NCBI GenBank assembly: GCA_002435785.1
Contig: DIUC01000096.1
Span: 1-39,994, forward strand
Source: Saprospiraceae bacterium UBA6168
GTDB lineage: Bacteria > Bacteroidota > Bacteroidia > Chitinophagales > Saprospiraceae
Reading direction: 5' to 3'
Length of the DNA stretch: 39,994 nucleotides
This document shows positions 14,960 to 22,985 of this stretch, one piece after another (position 1 is the stretch's first letter; each line of letters begins with the position of its first letter). The translations under genes were made by a program, and so were the position numbers. The notes under the pieces were generated by a model. The model was not told the origin of the DNA. It worked only from the letters and a program-made list of their open reading frames with translations, and made no database searches.

Positions 14960-17704
14960 TTACTTCACGATTTTCTGCTGGTAAACCCGGTCGCCCGATT
15001 TCACCTGCAAGATATAAAATCCAGCACCCAACTGACTGACGTTCAACTTGTTGTCGCCAGACGCATCAAACAGCAGCCGTTTGCCATCCACAGATTGCAG
15101 CTCCGCAAAATCGGCTGTTGCGCCATTCGGCAAATTGAAATAAACCATTTCTCCCACTGGGTTTGGGAAAACTACCAGGCCTGGTTCCTTTGGCTCATTG
15201 CTACCGTCCACGGTCAAGCTGACGGTCTCAATCGGGGTGCGGAGTGAAATCAACGCCTCGTTTTCCCGAATGGCCTTCACGTCGGTTATCTCGATGCTGA
15301 CGCTTTCCTTGCCAGCTATGTTGTCAATGATGCCGATGATGCCCGCTATTTGCCCAAAGCCGGAGACGTTATTTTGGTCGGTTCGCACCAGTGCTACTTT
15401 CACCTCGCCAGCCGATGGCTGCAGGTGGTCAAAGGTCAGCAGGTTGACCTGCTGAACGCCGAGCCAACTTGGGTCGTACTGGAAGGCGATGCTCGCAGGG
15501 TTGATGATGGTTGGGTCAAATTTCAAGGTAAATGCCACGCCGTAGGCATTGCTCAGTGGGGCATCAGCAGTACCGAGCATGATGGGCGCTTGAAAGGTCA
15601 TGCCCGGCTGAAGTTGAGCGGCACTTGGCAGGTCCACGAACAGTGGCGGGTCGTTTTCGTTGCCTTTCACGAAGGCGACGGGCTGTGGTTCACCATGCGT
15701 TTCCCCAAAATTCAGGAAGACCGCCGCAAGGTCAATCTGGTTCACCTTGCCATCACCGGTGCAGTCCGCATTTTTCACGTTCACACCATTGCCAAAGGAC
15801 GATGGCCAGTTTTGGGCTGCCAGCCCCGTCCATTCAATGCCCTGCACCGCCCGGCTCGGCCCCTCCAGCCCGAATGCCAGACCAAGGTTCAGGATGTCGA
15901 AATGGTTGCAGGCATTGTCACGGTTGCTGTCGCCGGGCCAAACGAGGCCGTCGCAATTGGGTGCTTCATAATGTATGGTCATGCAACAATCCGGCTGGTC
16001 GTTGATGCAGATTTTCAAGGTTTGAAGCGGTTCGTCGTTGGCCACCAAGTGCAGGAGGGTTTTGGGCACTTGCGTCAATGGGTAATGGTTGAGGTAAACC
16101 CCATTGTGATAGACTTCATAAAAATTGTTGCCGGGATGGTTTGTCTGGAACCAAATCCAGAGGTTGTACGAGTCGTCGGCGTTGCAGTCGCTGGGGTCAA
16201 CGATAAGGTTATAGACCTCGCAATCCCCGGTGTTGTTGCAACCGATTGTACCTATACTGATATCATCCCGGCAGTCCTCGTTGTGGATGTCCACGACCAA
16301 GAACTCGAACGGCGTGGTGCCGTTGCCGACGAGCGGGCCAATCTCCACGGGCAACTCGGCGTAGCTGTACACGCCATAAGTCACGCCGTTGCCTTTTACC
16401 TTGAAATAGCCGCTGGTGTTCTCATGTTGAAAGTTCAAGGTAACATAAAAAGTGCCGTTGGGCAAACAAGGATGTACATCAGCCACGAGTTCGAAAATAT
16501 GGCAGTCTCCTCCTCCACCGCCATTGCAATCCGGCACCTGCACCACTGCAAAATCGTGGCAGCTTGGGTGGTTCACGTCCGCCACACCAAACTCCAATTG
16601 CTCATTGTTGGAGGTCAATGGGCCGATGGTCACGGGCAGGTCATCATAGCTGAAATAGCCGTAAACATTGCCGTTTCCGTAAACCTTGAAGCCGCCATTG
16701 CCCGTGTTTTCGTGCTGAAAATCAATGGTGACGAAAAACTGTCCAAGGTTGTTGCAATCCGAAGCCTCGGCGGTCAGGTCGTAGATATGGCAATCACCAC
16801 CGCCACAGTTCACGGGGCCGAAGACCATGACGCCCTTGCAGTTTTCATTCGCCACGTCCCTCACCACGATTTCGTACACCACGACGCTGTTCAATGGGCC
16901 AATGGTGTAGTGTGGCTGGCCATAGGCAAAGGGGCCAAACCACTGGTTGTTTGCCCGAATCTTGAAGCCTTGGCCGCCCGTGTTTTCGGAAGTGAACGCA
17001 ACATCGAGCATGTACTGCCCGGTGTTGTTCAAACAGGGATGCGCTTCTGCAATCACGTCGTAGATATGGCAGTCGCTACTTGGGCCACAATCTGGTGCGG
17101 TAAACTCGTCAATGGCGCAGCAATCGGAATCATTGATGCAGACCTTGACGGACTGCCCAGGTTGGCCATTGTCATTGAAATTGAGGATGGTAACAGGCAA
17201 GTCGGCGAGTGCGAAGTACCCAATACTTTGCCCTTGATATATCACGTCAAAATGCGTGTGCGGCGGGTTATTCACCTGAAAATTGATGGTGAGCGGGTAG
17301 TTGCCAGCATTGTTGCAATCGCCCGGCGTCGCCACAAAGTCAAGGATTTGGCAGTCGCCGCCGCCACAGTTGATGGGGCCAACAGTGGCAAAATCGGAGC
17401 AGTCGGGGTGCAGGACATCTTTTGCCAGAAACTCATACACCGTAGTGCCGTTTCCGGGAAATGGCCCAAGGGTGATGGGCAAATCGTCGTACTGAAAAGT
17501 GCCGAACTGGACGCCTCCGCCTTGAACTTTAAATCCCTCGCTGCCAACGCCGGAATATTGGAAGTTGATGGTCACAAAGAACCCAGAATTGACACAATCG
17601 CCGGGCGTGGCCACCATGTCGAAGATATGGCATTGGGCCTGGGTTTTCTGCACTCCAAAGCAAGAGGCTATCAGGAAAATGGTGGAATAAATGATGTTTT
17701 TCAT
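14960..17704 (-). CDS. secreted multi-repeat protein with dockerin-like, cohesin-like and T9SS sorting domains
   Basis: From ATG 17704 (914 residues) the product begins with a signal peptide, MKNIIYSTIFLIASCFGVQ. The first 585 or so residues hold six tandem Cys-rich modules of about 90 residues, each opening with C-H-I-[FY]-x or a variant (CHIFDM, CQILDF, CHIYDV, CHIYDL, CHIFEL, CEVYNL) and each containing a DLPVTIGPL-like core. Next come dockerin-like calcium motifs (GDSNRDNACNHFDILNLG and DCTGDGKVNQIDLAAVF), then a cohesin-like beta domain, then a type A T9SS C-terminal sorting domain (VVFPNPVGEMVYFNLPNG ... GFYILQVKSGDRVYQQKIVK). The protein should cross the outer membrane by T9SS and be anchored or released at the surface. 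An upstream in-frame ATG at 17752 would bury the signal peptide, so 17704 is preferred. Ligand unknown. Confidence 0.85.
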   Translation of the reverse strand: MKNIIYSTIFLIASCFGVQKTQAQCHIFDMVATPGDCVNSGFFVTINFQYSGVGSEGFKVQGGGVQFGTFQYDDLPITLGPFPGNGTTVYEFLAKDVLHPDCSDFATVGPINCGGGDCQILDFVATPGDCNNAGNYPLTINFQVNNPPHTHFDVIYQGQSIGYFALADLPVTILNFNDNGQPGQSVKVCINDSDCCAIDEFTAPDCGPSSDCHIYDVIAEAHPCLNNTGQYMLDVAFTSENTGGQGFKIRANNQWFGPFAYGQPHYTIGPLNSVVVYEIVVRDVANENCKGVMVFGPVNCGGGDCHIYDLTAEASDCNNLGQFFVTIDFQHENTGNGGFKVYGNGNVYGYFSYDDLPVTIGPLTSNNEQLEFGVADVNHPSCHDFAVVQVPDCNGGGGGDCHIFELVADVHPCLPNGTFYVTLNFQHENTSGYFKVKGNGVTYGVYSYAELPVEIGPLVGNGTTPFEFLVVDIHNEDCRDDISIGTIGCNNTGDCEVYNLIVDPSDCNADDSYNLWIWFQTNHPGNNFYEVYHNGVYLNHYPLTQVPKTLLHLVANDEPLQTLKICINDQPDCCMTIHYEAPNCDGLVWPGDSNRDNACNHFDILNLGLAFGLEGPSRAVQGIEWTGLAAQNWPSSFGNGVNVKNADCTGDGKVNQIDLAAVFLNFGETHGEPQPVAFVKGNENDPPLFVDLPSAAQLQPGMTFQAPIMLGTADAPLSNAYGVAFTLKFDPTIINPASIAFQYDPSWLGVQQVNLLTFDHLQPSAGEVKVALVRTDQNNVSGFGQIAGIIGIIDNIAGKESVSIEITDVKAIRENEALISLRTPIETVSLTVDGSNEPKEPGLVVFPNPVGEMVYFNLPNGATADFAELQSVDGKRLLFDASGDNKLNVSQLGAGFYILQVKSGDRVYQQKIVK

Positions 17705-17883
17705 GCTTGACAGGATTTGATGGTACAAATGTGCATTGGCATTTGCTTGCATGGGAATACTTTTTTGGGTTATTTTTGGATTTTTTTTGGACGATTTTTT
17801 CAGAAATAATGCTTAACCCATTGGTTTTCAATTTTTTGTAAAAATAGGAATTTGTAGGATTATTGGATTTTATTTCTTTAATC

Positions 17884-19350
17884 ATGAAAAACAACCCTCT
17901 TTTTTTATTGGCCAAATCGCTCACCCGCAAGGAAATGACCCGTTTCAGCGAGTTTGCAGCGTCGCCTTATTTCAACAAGCACAAGCAAGTTCGTTTATTG
18001 GTGGCATACATCAGCGATATTTACCCTGATTTTTCGGAGAAAAAATGCGACCGCACGGTCATTTTTCCGCAGCTCTTTCCCGGCCAGCCGCACGACCAGC
18101 CTCAGTTGGCCATTGTGTTCAGCTATGCGGCAAGGCTGATGGAGAAGTTTCTGGTGGTAGAGGCGCTGGAAGCAAACGGCCAACTGAGCGATAAAGCACT
18201 GTATTTCAGCCAATTGCGCAAGCGAAACCTCAACGCATTGCTCAAAACAGATTGGGAGAAAGGGACTGAAAAACGGTCATTGGGAAACCATGAGCGGGAT
18301 TCAACATCCGATTTTCTCCATGAAAAAATCCGGACTGCCTCCGAAAAGGACGCCATCGCCTTGCGGCTTGGCCAAACGGAGACGGGCTATTTGGAGGAGA
18401 AACAAGCATACTTAGACGATTTTTACCTCACCGAGACGCTGCGTGACGCTTGTGAGCGGAGCCAACGCTACCGGCTTTTAAAAACCACGCCCCCTGCCTC
18501 ACTGCTGCTTGAAAACATGGTCGGGACTTTGACTGCCAATCCCGCATTGCGCCAAATTTCCCCTTCCGTTAATGTCTATTTCCATCTTTACAACTTGTTG
18601 AAAAACAACGTTTTAGGGCAATTTCAAGTTTGTAAGGACACCATTCGGGACAATGAGCCTCACCTCGACCGGGAGGCGTTGCAAAACCTTTACAATGCCC
18701 TCCAAAACTACTGCATCCAGCAAATCAACAACGGACATCCACGGTTTTTGCAAGAGGTTTTCAGGCTGTACCAGCACCAACTCGACACCCAACTGCTGCT
18801 GGTGGATGGGGTGCTGCCGGAGTGGCATTACAAAAACATCGTGACCACTGGCTTACGGCTCGATGAGCGGCAATGGGTGCGAGATTTTATCGAAAAATAC
18901 AGTCCATCGCTTGCTGAATCGGTGGCCGTAAATGCTTACAGCTACAATTTGGCAGCCTGGTTTTACCATGTCGGAAAACCGACCGAGGTGCTTCCGCTCC
19001 TGCTTCAAGTGGAGTACACCGACCTTCGATACAACCTCGACGCCAAGTCCTTGCTGCTGCGCACTTACTTCGACCTGGAGGAGGAGGATGCCCTATTTTC
19101 TCATTGCGAAGCGTTTGGGCAGTTCGTGAAGCGGAACAAATCGCTGACGGATTTTCAGAAAAAAGGCTATTTCAACCTTATCCGTTTCTCCCAGCGGGCC
19201 TTTAAGTTGAAGTTGCAAAAGGGTTTTGTAAAAAGGGAAAATTGGCAGGCCGGGCTGCAAAAACTCGATGCCGAAATGACTGAAGCCACCCCCGTCTTCA
19301 ACCAAACTTGGTTAGAGGGAAAGGTAAAGGAATTGAAAATGGAGGATTGA
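17884..19350 (+). CDS. hypothetical helical protein
   Basis: The 488-residue product opens MKNNPLFLLAKSLTRKEMTRFSEFAASPYFNKHKQV. No membrane segment or cleavable signal peptide is clear. The rest is almost entirely helical, with Leu/Tyr/Phe-rich amphipathic repeats that look TPR-like in rhythm, and it ends in a charged tail. I have no functional name for it; the pattern looks typical of a conserved Bacteroidota orphan family. ATG 17884 is preferred to an in-frame ATG at 17863 because the conserved-looking sequence begins here. It is divergent from the T9SS gene and convergent with the PorV/PorQ-like gene, whose stop is 18 bp beyond this stop. Confidence 0.75.
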   Translation: MKNNPLFLLAKSLTRKEMTRFSEFAASPYFNKHKQVRLLVAYISDIYPDFSEKKCDRTVIFPQLFPGQPHDQPQLAIVFSYAARLMEKFLVVEALEANGQLSDKALYFSQLRKRNLNALLKTDWEKGTEKRSLGNHERDSTSDFLHEKIRTASEKDAIALRLGQTETGYLEEKQAYLDDFYLTETLRDACERSQRYRLLKTTPPASLLLENMVGTLTANPALRQISPSVNVYFHLYNLLKNNVLGQFQVCKDTIRDNEPHLDREALQNLYNALQNYCIQQINNGHPRFLQEVFRLYQHQLDTQLLLVDGVLPEWHYKNIVTTGLRLDERQWVRDFIEKYSPSLAESVAVNAYSYNLAAWFYHVGKPTEVLPLLLQVEYTDLRYNLDAKSLLLRTYFDLEEEDALFSHCEAFGQFVKRNKSLTDFQKKGYFNLIRFSQRAFKLKLQKGFVKRENWQAGLQKLDAEMTEATPVFNQTWLEGKVKELKMED

Positions 19351-19368
19351 AAAGCAACCTTCGTAGGC

Positions 19369-20163
19369 TCAATACCAGGTCACCCCAGCGGAGGGAGAGA
19401 AGCCGAGCGACTGGTGAAAACTGCCCGCCATGTCCGCCTGCAAGCCATTGCCGAAGGCGAAACCCAACCCCAAAAAAAGCATGGAAGGCTCGGAGGCATA
19501 ACCGGAGCGAATGGAAACCGTCTTGACAGGCTGGTAGCTCAGGCCATTTTTCCAGCGGAAAGGCATTTCGATGTCCTTCTCCAACTCGGACACCACCATG
19601 AGCTTGTCGGATACCTGCCAGGCCACGCCCAACCGAAAGATGGTGGGCAGGTTTTCGCCCTCCGCCAGTTCCACCTGCGCTGGGCTGAACACATGCGCCC
19701 CGACCCGCACCGTCTTGGAAACATCGGCCTGCATACCTGCCTCGAAAGTCAGGGTGCCACGGCTGCCATACTCAGGGATGCGGGTCTGGAAAAAATCGAA
19801 CTGCGCGCCAACGGACAAGGCGCTCCAAAGTTTTCGGGCATAGGATAGCCCTATTTTCTGCTGCCTAAATTCCTCATAACCAAAGCTTTGCACCACAAGG
19901 CCGAAGCTGCCAGAGCGGGTGGGAAGCGCTGCGCCTATCGCCACGGATTGCAGCTCGGAAAGCAGGAACCGCTGCTCGGCAGCCGCCACTACTGCGAATT
20001 TGGTGAGATTGGTCAGGCCGGCTTGGTTGCTGAACAGTGCGACGGGCGACTGCATGGCCACGGTGGCATGGCCTACGCCAGCGCCAATCGGCGTTACGGT
20101 GCTCATTTGGCCGAAGGCCATTCCGCAAAAAAACAACAGGCCGGGGAGTAAGATTTTTTTCAT
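19369..20163 (-). CDS. PorV/PorQ-like outer-membrane beta-barrel protein
   Basis: The 264-residue product has a signal peptide (MKKILLPGLLFFCGMAFGQ) and then a sequence typical of the PorV/PorQ family: GVGHATVAMQSPVALFSNQAGLTNL, followed by alternating aromatic/polar strands to a terminal TWY. Members are FadL-like barrels; PorV and PorQ serve type IX secretion and surface attachment of its cargo, and some homologues are plain porins. It is 1.6 kb from a T9SS cargo gene, which is suggestive but not proof of a T9SS role, and it is shorter than typical PorV. It shares a divergent promoter region with the uridine kinase gene (-7 box at 20168-20175). Confidence 0.75.
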   Translation of the reverse strand: MKKILLPGLLFFCGMAFGQMSTVTPIGAGVGHATVAMQSPVALFSNQAGLTNLTKFAVVAAAEQRFLLSELQSVAIGAALPTRSGSFGLVVQSFGYEEFRQQKIGLSYARKLWSALSVGAQFDFFQTRIPEYGSRGTLTFEAGMQADVSKTVRVGAHVFSPAQVELAEGENLPTIFRLGVAWQVSDKLMVVSELEKDIEMPFRWKNGLSYQPVKTVSIRSGYASEPSMLFLGLGFAFGNGLQADMAGSFHQSLGFSPSAGVTWY

Positions 20164-20167
20164 CCGA

Positions 20168-20197
20168 CAAAGTTAAAACCCCCTTTTGATAACTTTG
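20168..20197. promoter_or_regulatory. divergent pair of -7 elements
   Basis: CAAAGTTA (20168-20175) is a minus-strand TAACTTTG for the PorV/PorQ-like gene, and TAACTTTG (20190-20197) is the plus-strand box for the uridine kinase gene. They are exact complements 14 bases apart, so the two promoters form one palindrome. Starts lie 5 and 23 bases away respectively. Confidence 0.65.
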
Positions 20198-20219
20198 CCA
20201 CCAAATCAATTAACAAATC

Positions 20220-20834
20220 GTGAAACCATTCTTAATCGGCATCACCGGCGGCAGCGGCAGCGGCAAGACGAGCTTCATCAGCGAACTTCGCAAGGCTTTT
20301 ACGGAAGCGGAGGTCTGCATTCTTTCGCAAGACGACTACTATTTTCCTCGTGACCAACAATTGACGGACGATGCTGGGGTGACCAACTTCGATTTACCCC
20401 GCTCCATTGACAAAAAATCCTTCAAGGCTGATATTGAGCAATTGTTGGCTGGAGCGGTGGTGGAGCGACTGGAATACACCTTCAACAACGAAAAGGCTAG
20501 CCCTAAAATGCTGCGCTTCCAGTCGGCACCGGTCATCATCGTGGAGGGCATTTTTGTTTTTCATTTCAAAAAAATCAGGCAACTGTTGGACCTGAAAGTG
20601 TTCCTCCACGCCAAGGAAAACCTGAAGGTCATCCGCCGCATCAAGCGGGACCAAGTGGAGCGCAACTACCCCATCGAGGACGTGCTGTACCGCTACGAAA
20701 AACACGTCATGCCGACCTTTGAGCGGTACATTGAGCCTTATATGGAAGACGCCGATATTGTGGTGAACAACAACAGCCATTTCTCGGTGGGCTTGGAGGT
20801 GGTCAAGGGGTTTATCAGGAACAAATTGGCGTAA
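20220..20834 (+). CDS. udk: uridine kinase
   Basis: The 204-residue product has the P-loop GGSGSGKT (residues 10-17), the ILSQDDYYF substrate segment, NFDLPRSID and VIIVEGIFVF, all as in the uridine/cytidine kinase family. It phosphorylates uridine and cytidine with ATP or GTP in pyrimidine salvage, in the cytosol. RDQVERNYPIEDVLYRYEKHVMPTF is the usual lid and C-terminal region. The start is a GTG at 20220, 23 bases after a perfect -7 box; no ATG lies upstream in frame within the leader. It is a single-gene unit followed by a hairpin near 20934-20977. Confidence 0.92.
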   Translation: MKPFLIGITGGSGSGKTSFISELRKAFTEAEVCILSQDDYYFPRDQQLTDDAGVTNFDLPRSIDKKSFKADIEQLLAGAVVERLEYTFNNEKASPKMLRFQSAPVIIVEGIFVFHFKKIRQLLDLKVFLHAKENLKVIRRIKRDQVERNYPIEDVLYRYEKHVMPTFERYIEPYMEDADIVVNNNSHFSVGLEVVKGFIRNKLA

Positions 20835-20933
20835 GCTCGCAACCCTTTTGCTGTAACCGACCTTGGTCTATGCTCGCCATTTCGGCAAAATTCCAACTAC
20901 TCCCATTTTTTGGAAATTGTTTTGAAACAAACA

Positions 20934-20977
20934 AGGTGTATCCTGCCGTTTAAGGCAGCATAGCACCTATTTTTTTG
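20934..20977 (+). terminator. probable intrinsic terminator after udk
   Basis: AGGTG (20934-20938) pairs with CACCT (20964-20968), and inside it CTGCC (20943-20947) pairs with GGCAG (20954-20958). ATTTTTTT follows. It is about 100 bp beyond the udk stop. Confidence 0.65.
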
Positions 20978-21090
20978 TGATTGCCATCACTATTTCCTGC
21001 CAAAGCCTAACCAGATTCTACAACCGATTTGAACTCCAACCCATTGACAATCAATTGGTTGAAAATTTGTTTCCATAACCAAGCATCAAC

Positions 21091-21891
21091 ATGAAAATCC
21101 TAATTATCGGAGGCGGAAACATGGGCATGACCTACGCCCAATCGTTCTTACGCTCACACATCACCACCAAGAAAGACCTCATGATTCTGGAAAAATCGGA
21201 GGAAAAATGGCCGGAATTGGAAAGCCTCGACATCGGTTCCATCTGCAAGAACCCCGAAGATTGCCTGGCCCATGCCGACCTCGTCATCTTGGCCGTAAAG
21301 CCGCAGGACTCAGCATTGCTTTTTGAGAAAATCCGCCCGATGGTGGATCCTCAGCAAGTGTTCCTCAGCATCATGGCTGGTGTGAAAATGAGCACCATTG
21401 CGCAAGCTTTGGGCATAAAAAAAATCATACGGGCCATGCCCAACCTGCCCGCCCAAATCGGCATGGGCATGACCGCCTTTACCTCCACCGACGAGGTGAC
21501 CCGCATCGAATTGGTGACGGTGCAAAACCTCATCAATACCACCGGAAAATCCATTTATGTCGAAAACGAAACCCTGATTGATGCCGCCACGGCCATTTCT
21601 GGCAGTGGTCCGGCTTATGTTTGGTTCTTTATGAATGCGATGATTTCGGCAGCAAGGCAGATTGGGTTCAACGATTCGGAGTCGGAATTGCTGGTCAGCC
21701 AGACGTTCCAAGGGGCCATTGACCTCTTTCACCAATCCGATTTTTCATGTGAGGAATGGATAAAAAAAGTGGCCTCAAAGGGCGGTACGACCGAGGCGGC
21801 TTTGGCTTCCTTTTCACAAAGCGCTGTTTTTCAGGACATTGTGAACGGGGCAGTCGCCGCTTTTGAGCGGGCGCAAGAACTGGGGAAATGA
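21091..21891 (+). CDS. proC: pyrroline-5-carboxylate reductase
   Basis: The 266-residue product begins with an NAD(P)-binding Rossmann motif, MKILIIGGGNMGMTYAQ. It contains VILAVKPQD, the IIRAMPNLPAQIGMGMTAF segment and the family signature ATAISGSGPAYVWFF, then SKGGTTEAAL. The enzyme reduces 1-pyrroline-5-carboxylate to proline with NAD(P)H, the last step of proline synthesis, in the cytosol. Length and motif order match the family. It stands alone; a 145-residue orphan gene follows after 125 bp. I see no exact -7 box upstream. Confidence 0.95.
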   Translation: MKILIIGGGNMGMTYAQSFLRSHITTKKDLMILEKSEEKWPELESLDIGSICKNPEDCLAHADLVILAVKPQDSALLFEKIRPMVDPQQVFLSIMAGVKMSTIAQALGIKKIIRAMPNLPAQIGMGMTAFTSTDEVTRIELVTVQNLINTTGKSIYVENETLIDAATAISGSGPAYVWFFMNAMISAARQIGFNDSESELLVSQTFQGAIDLFHQSDFSCEEWIKKVASKGGTTEAALASFSQSAVFQDIVNGAVAAFERAQELGK

Positions 21892-22016
21892 GGTTGGAAG
21901 TGCTGTAATAAAGCGGCGTGACAAAAAACAGTACCATTACTCAGAAAACCCTTTTATTTGCAGCGGCAAAAACCAAACAGCTATTCGGCTGTTCTACTCG
22001 CACAATCCAGTAAGTA

Positions 22017-22454
22017 ATGGAACTTTCAAAAACAGCAAGTTTAATCATCTATCGAATCCGGGAACGGGGCCTCGAAGTGTTCATGCTCGACCATGACAAA
22101 ACCGAAGGCAATTGGAAACTGCCCAACCACCAGGTCAGCCAAGCCACTGCGCTTCCACTGGAACAACCGGAGAAGTACATAGCACTTGACCCGGTTCACC
22201 AATCCGACGGGAAGTTGGAGGAGGGCCTTGCGGTGGAAGGCGATTGGCACGACATCCCTTCCCTGAAATCCCTGCTGATGGAAGACGTTGAGTTTGTGAA
22301 AGAACAAATCAAGCAGATGGGCAATGATGCCATCGAGAAAGGCGCTTTTGTCGCTATTAAGGAAGCATTCAAACGGGTGGCTCCACACCAATACGAAATG
22401 TTGAAAGAACTAAAGGATATTGTATCCGATAGAAATTCCGTGAAGGATTTATAG
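22017..22454 (+). CDS. hypothetical protein with partial NUDIX-like N-terminus
   Basis: The 145-residue soluble product opens ELSKTASLIIYRIRERGLEVFMLDHD, then EGNWKLPNHQ, which looks like the first strands of a NUDIX fold. The expected NUDIX box does not follow: EKYIALDPVHQSDGKLEEG has no REUxEE. It is therefore either a degenerate NUDIX-like protein or unrelated. The second half is helical (residues about 80-140) and ends DIVSDRNSVKDL. ATG 22017 is the first plausible start. It lies 125 bp after proC in the same direction and is followed by a strong bidirectional terminator 27 bp past the stop. Confidence 0.7.
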   Translation: MELSKTASLIIYRIRERGLEVFMLDHDKTEGNWKLPNHQVSQATALPLEQPEKYIALDPVHQSDGKLEEGLAVEGDWHDIPSLKSLLMEDVEFVKEQIKQMGNDAIEKGAFVAIKEAFKRVAPHQYEMLKELKDIVSDRNSVKDL

Positions 22455-22480
22455 GCCGGCAGTACCTGTTTTTCAGGCAC

Positions 22481-22518
22481 AAAAAAGCCGCTGGTTATTG
22501 GGAATCAGCGGCTTTTTT
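22481..22518. terminator. bidirectional intrinsic terminator
   Basis: A perfect 13-bp inverted repeat (AAAAAAGCCGCTG and CAGCGGCTTTTTT) around a 12-base loop lies 27 bp after the stop at 22454. It ends transcription of the gene at 22017-22454 and could also stop minus-strand transcripts. Confidence 0.9.
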
Positions 22519-22606
22519 GTTTGAGCCTGTTCTGACATTTTGTTTGGAAGGCACAACCCGTTTCTCACAAACACTTGATTGAAATTATTTTCAAAGATGT
22601 CCCTTT

Positions 22607-22641
22607 TTTGTTTGGTGAAACGGAAGGCGTTTTTACCTTTG
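22607..22641 (+). promoter_or_regulatory. strong orphan promoter
   Basis: TTTG occurs at 22607-22610 and again at 22611-22614, and TACCTTTG at 22634-22641. The second TTTG is 19 bases from the -7 box. This matches the full Bacteroidota consensus (TTTG, 19-21 bases, TAnnTTTG) better than any other site in the window, yet no gene of normal size follows. Confidence 0.7.
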
Positions 22642-22647
22642 CTTGTC

Positions 22648-22940
22648 TTCTTTAACCTACCTACATTTATTTTCCCATAACATCTTCATTGTTAATCATT
22701 TGTACTATGGATGCACTGTCTCGTATTGATTCGAGGAGGCTGTCCTAAAACCGATTTATACCGGCGGCTGCTCCCAAAGCAGTGACCTGCCAAAAAGTTC
22801 ACGCTCTTTTTTTTTACCCCTGACCCCCTCAAAGGGAACGCACGGAAGCTGGATGTGGAATGACATCCTGAGAATTAGGATGGTGTTTTTCCTTTAAAGC
22901 AGATTGTTGCGTCACTTGATTGGGAGTCAGGGGTTTTTTG
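22648..22940 (+). ncRNA. candidate structured small RNA with leader ORF
   Basis: This is the predicted transcript from the promoter at 22607-22641. It holds a 13-codon ORF (22707-22748, MDALSRIDSRRLS) that includes AGGAGG at 22734-22739. A hairpin of GGCGG-CTGCT with AGCAG and CC(T)GCC follows at 22764-22791. A long closing helix pairs ACCCCTGAC (22816-22824) with GTCAGGGGT (22926-22934), followed by TTTTTG as a terminator. Inside it, GGATGT (22851-22856), ACATCC (22863-22868) and AGGATG (22877-22882) can form only one of two competing hairpins. No known RNA family is recognised. With 22455-22606 this makes up the gene-free stretch before the gamma-glutamyltransferase gene. Confidence 0.5.
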
Positions 22941-22985
22941 ATGGTATTGGCCTATCAACATCGCATTCCACCCTATTCCCTTCCG

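Noticed and set aside
15350..17710. A 786-codon open frame on the plus strand opposite the T9SS cargo gene, and similar long frames opposite lepA (27411-28652) and the restriction gene (37531-38445)
   Set aside because: They mirror well-supported genes with recognisable domains, have unusual residue composition (rich in His, Val, Gln) and no motifs; they result from high GC at third codon positions of the true genes.
22648..22940. Candidate RNA considered as 6S RNA, SRP RNA or tmRNA
   Set aside because: No pairing of the two ends of the transcript as in 6S, no SRP GGAA/GCAG core, and no tRNA-like ends or tag ORF of tmRNA; kept as an unclassified RNA.
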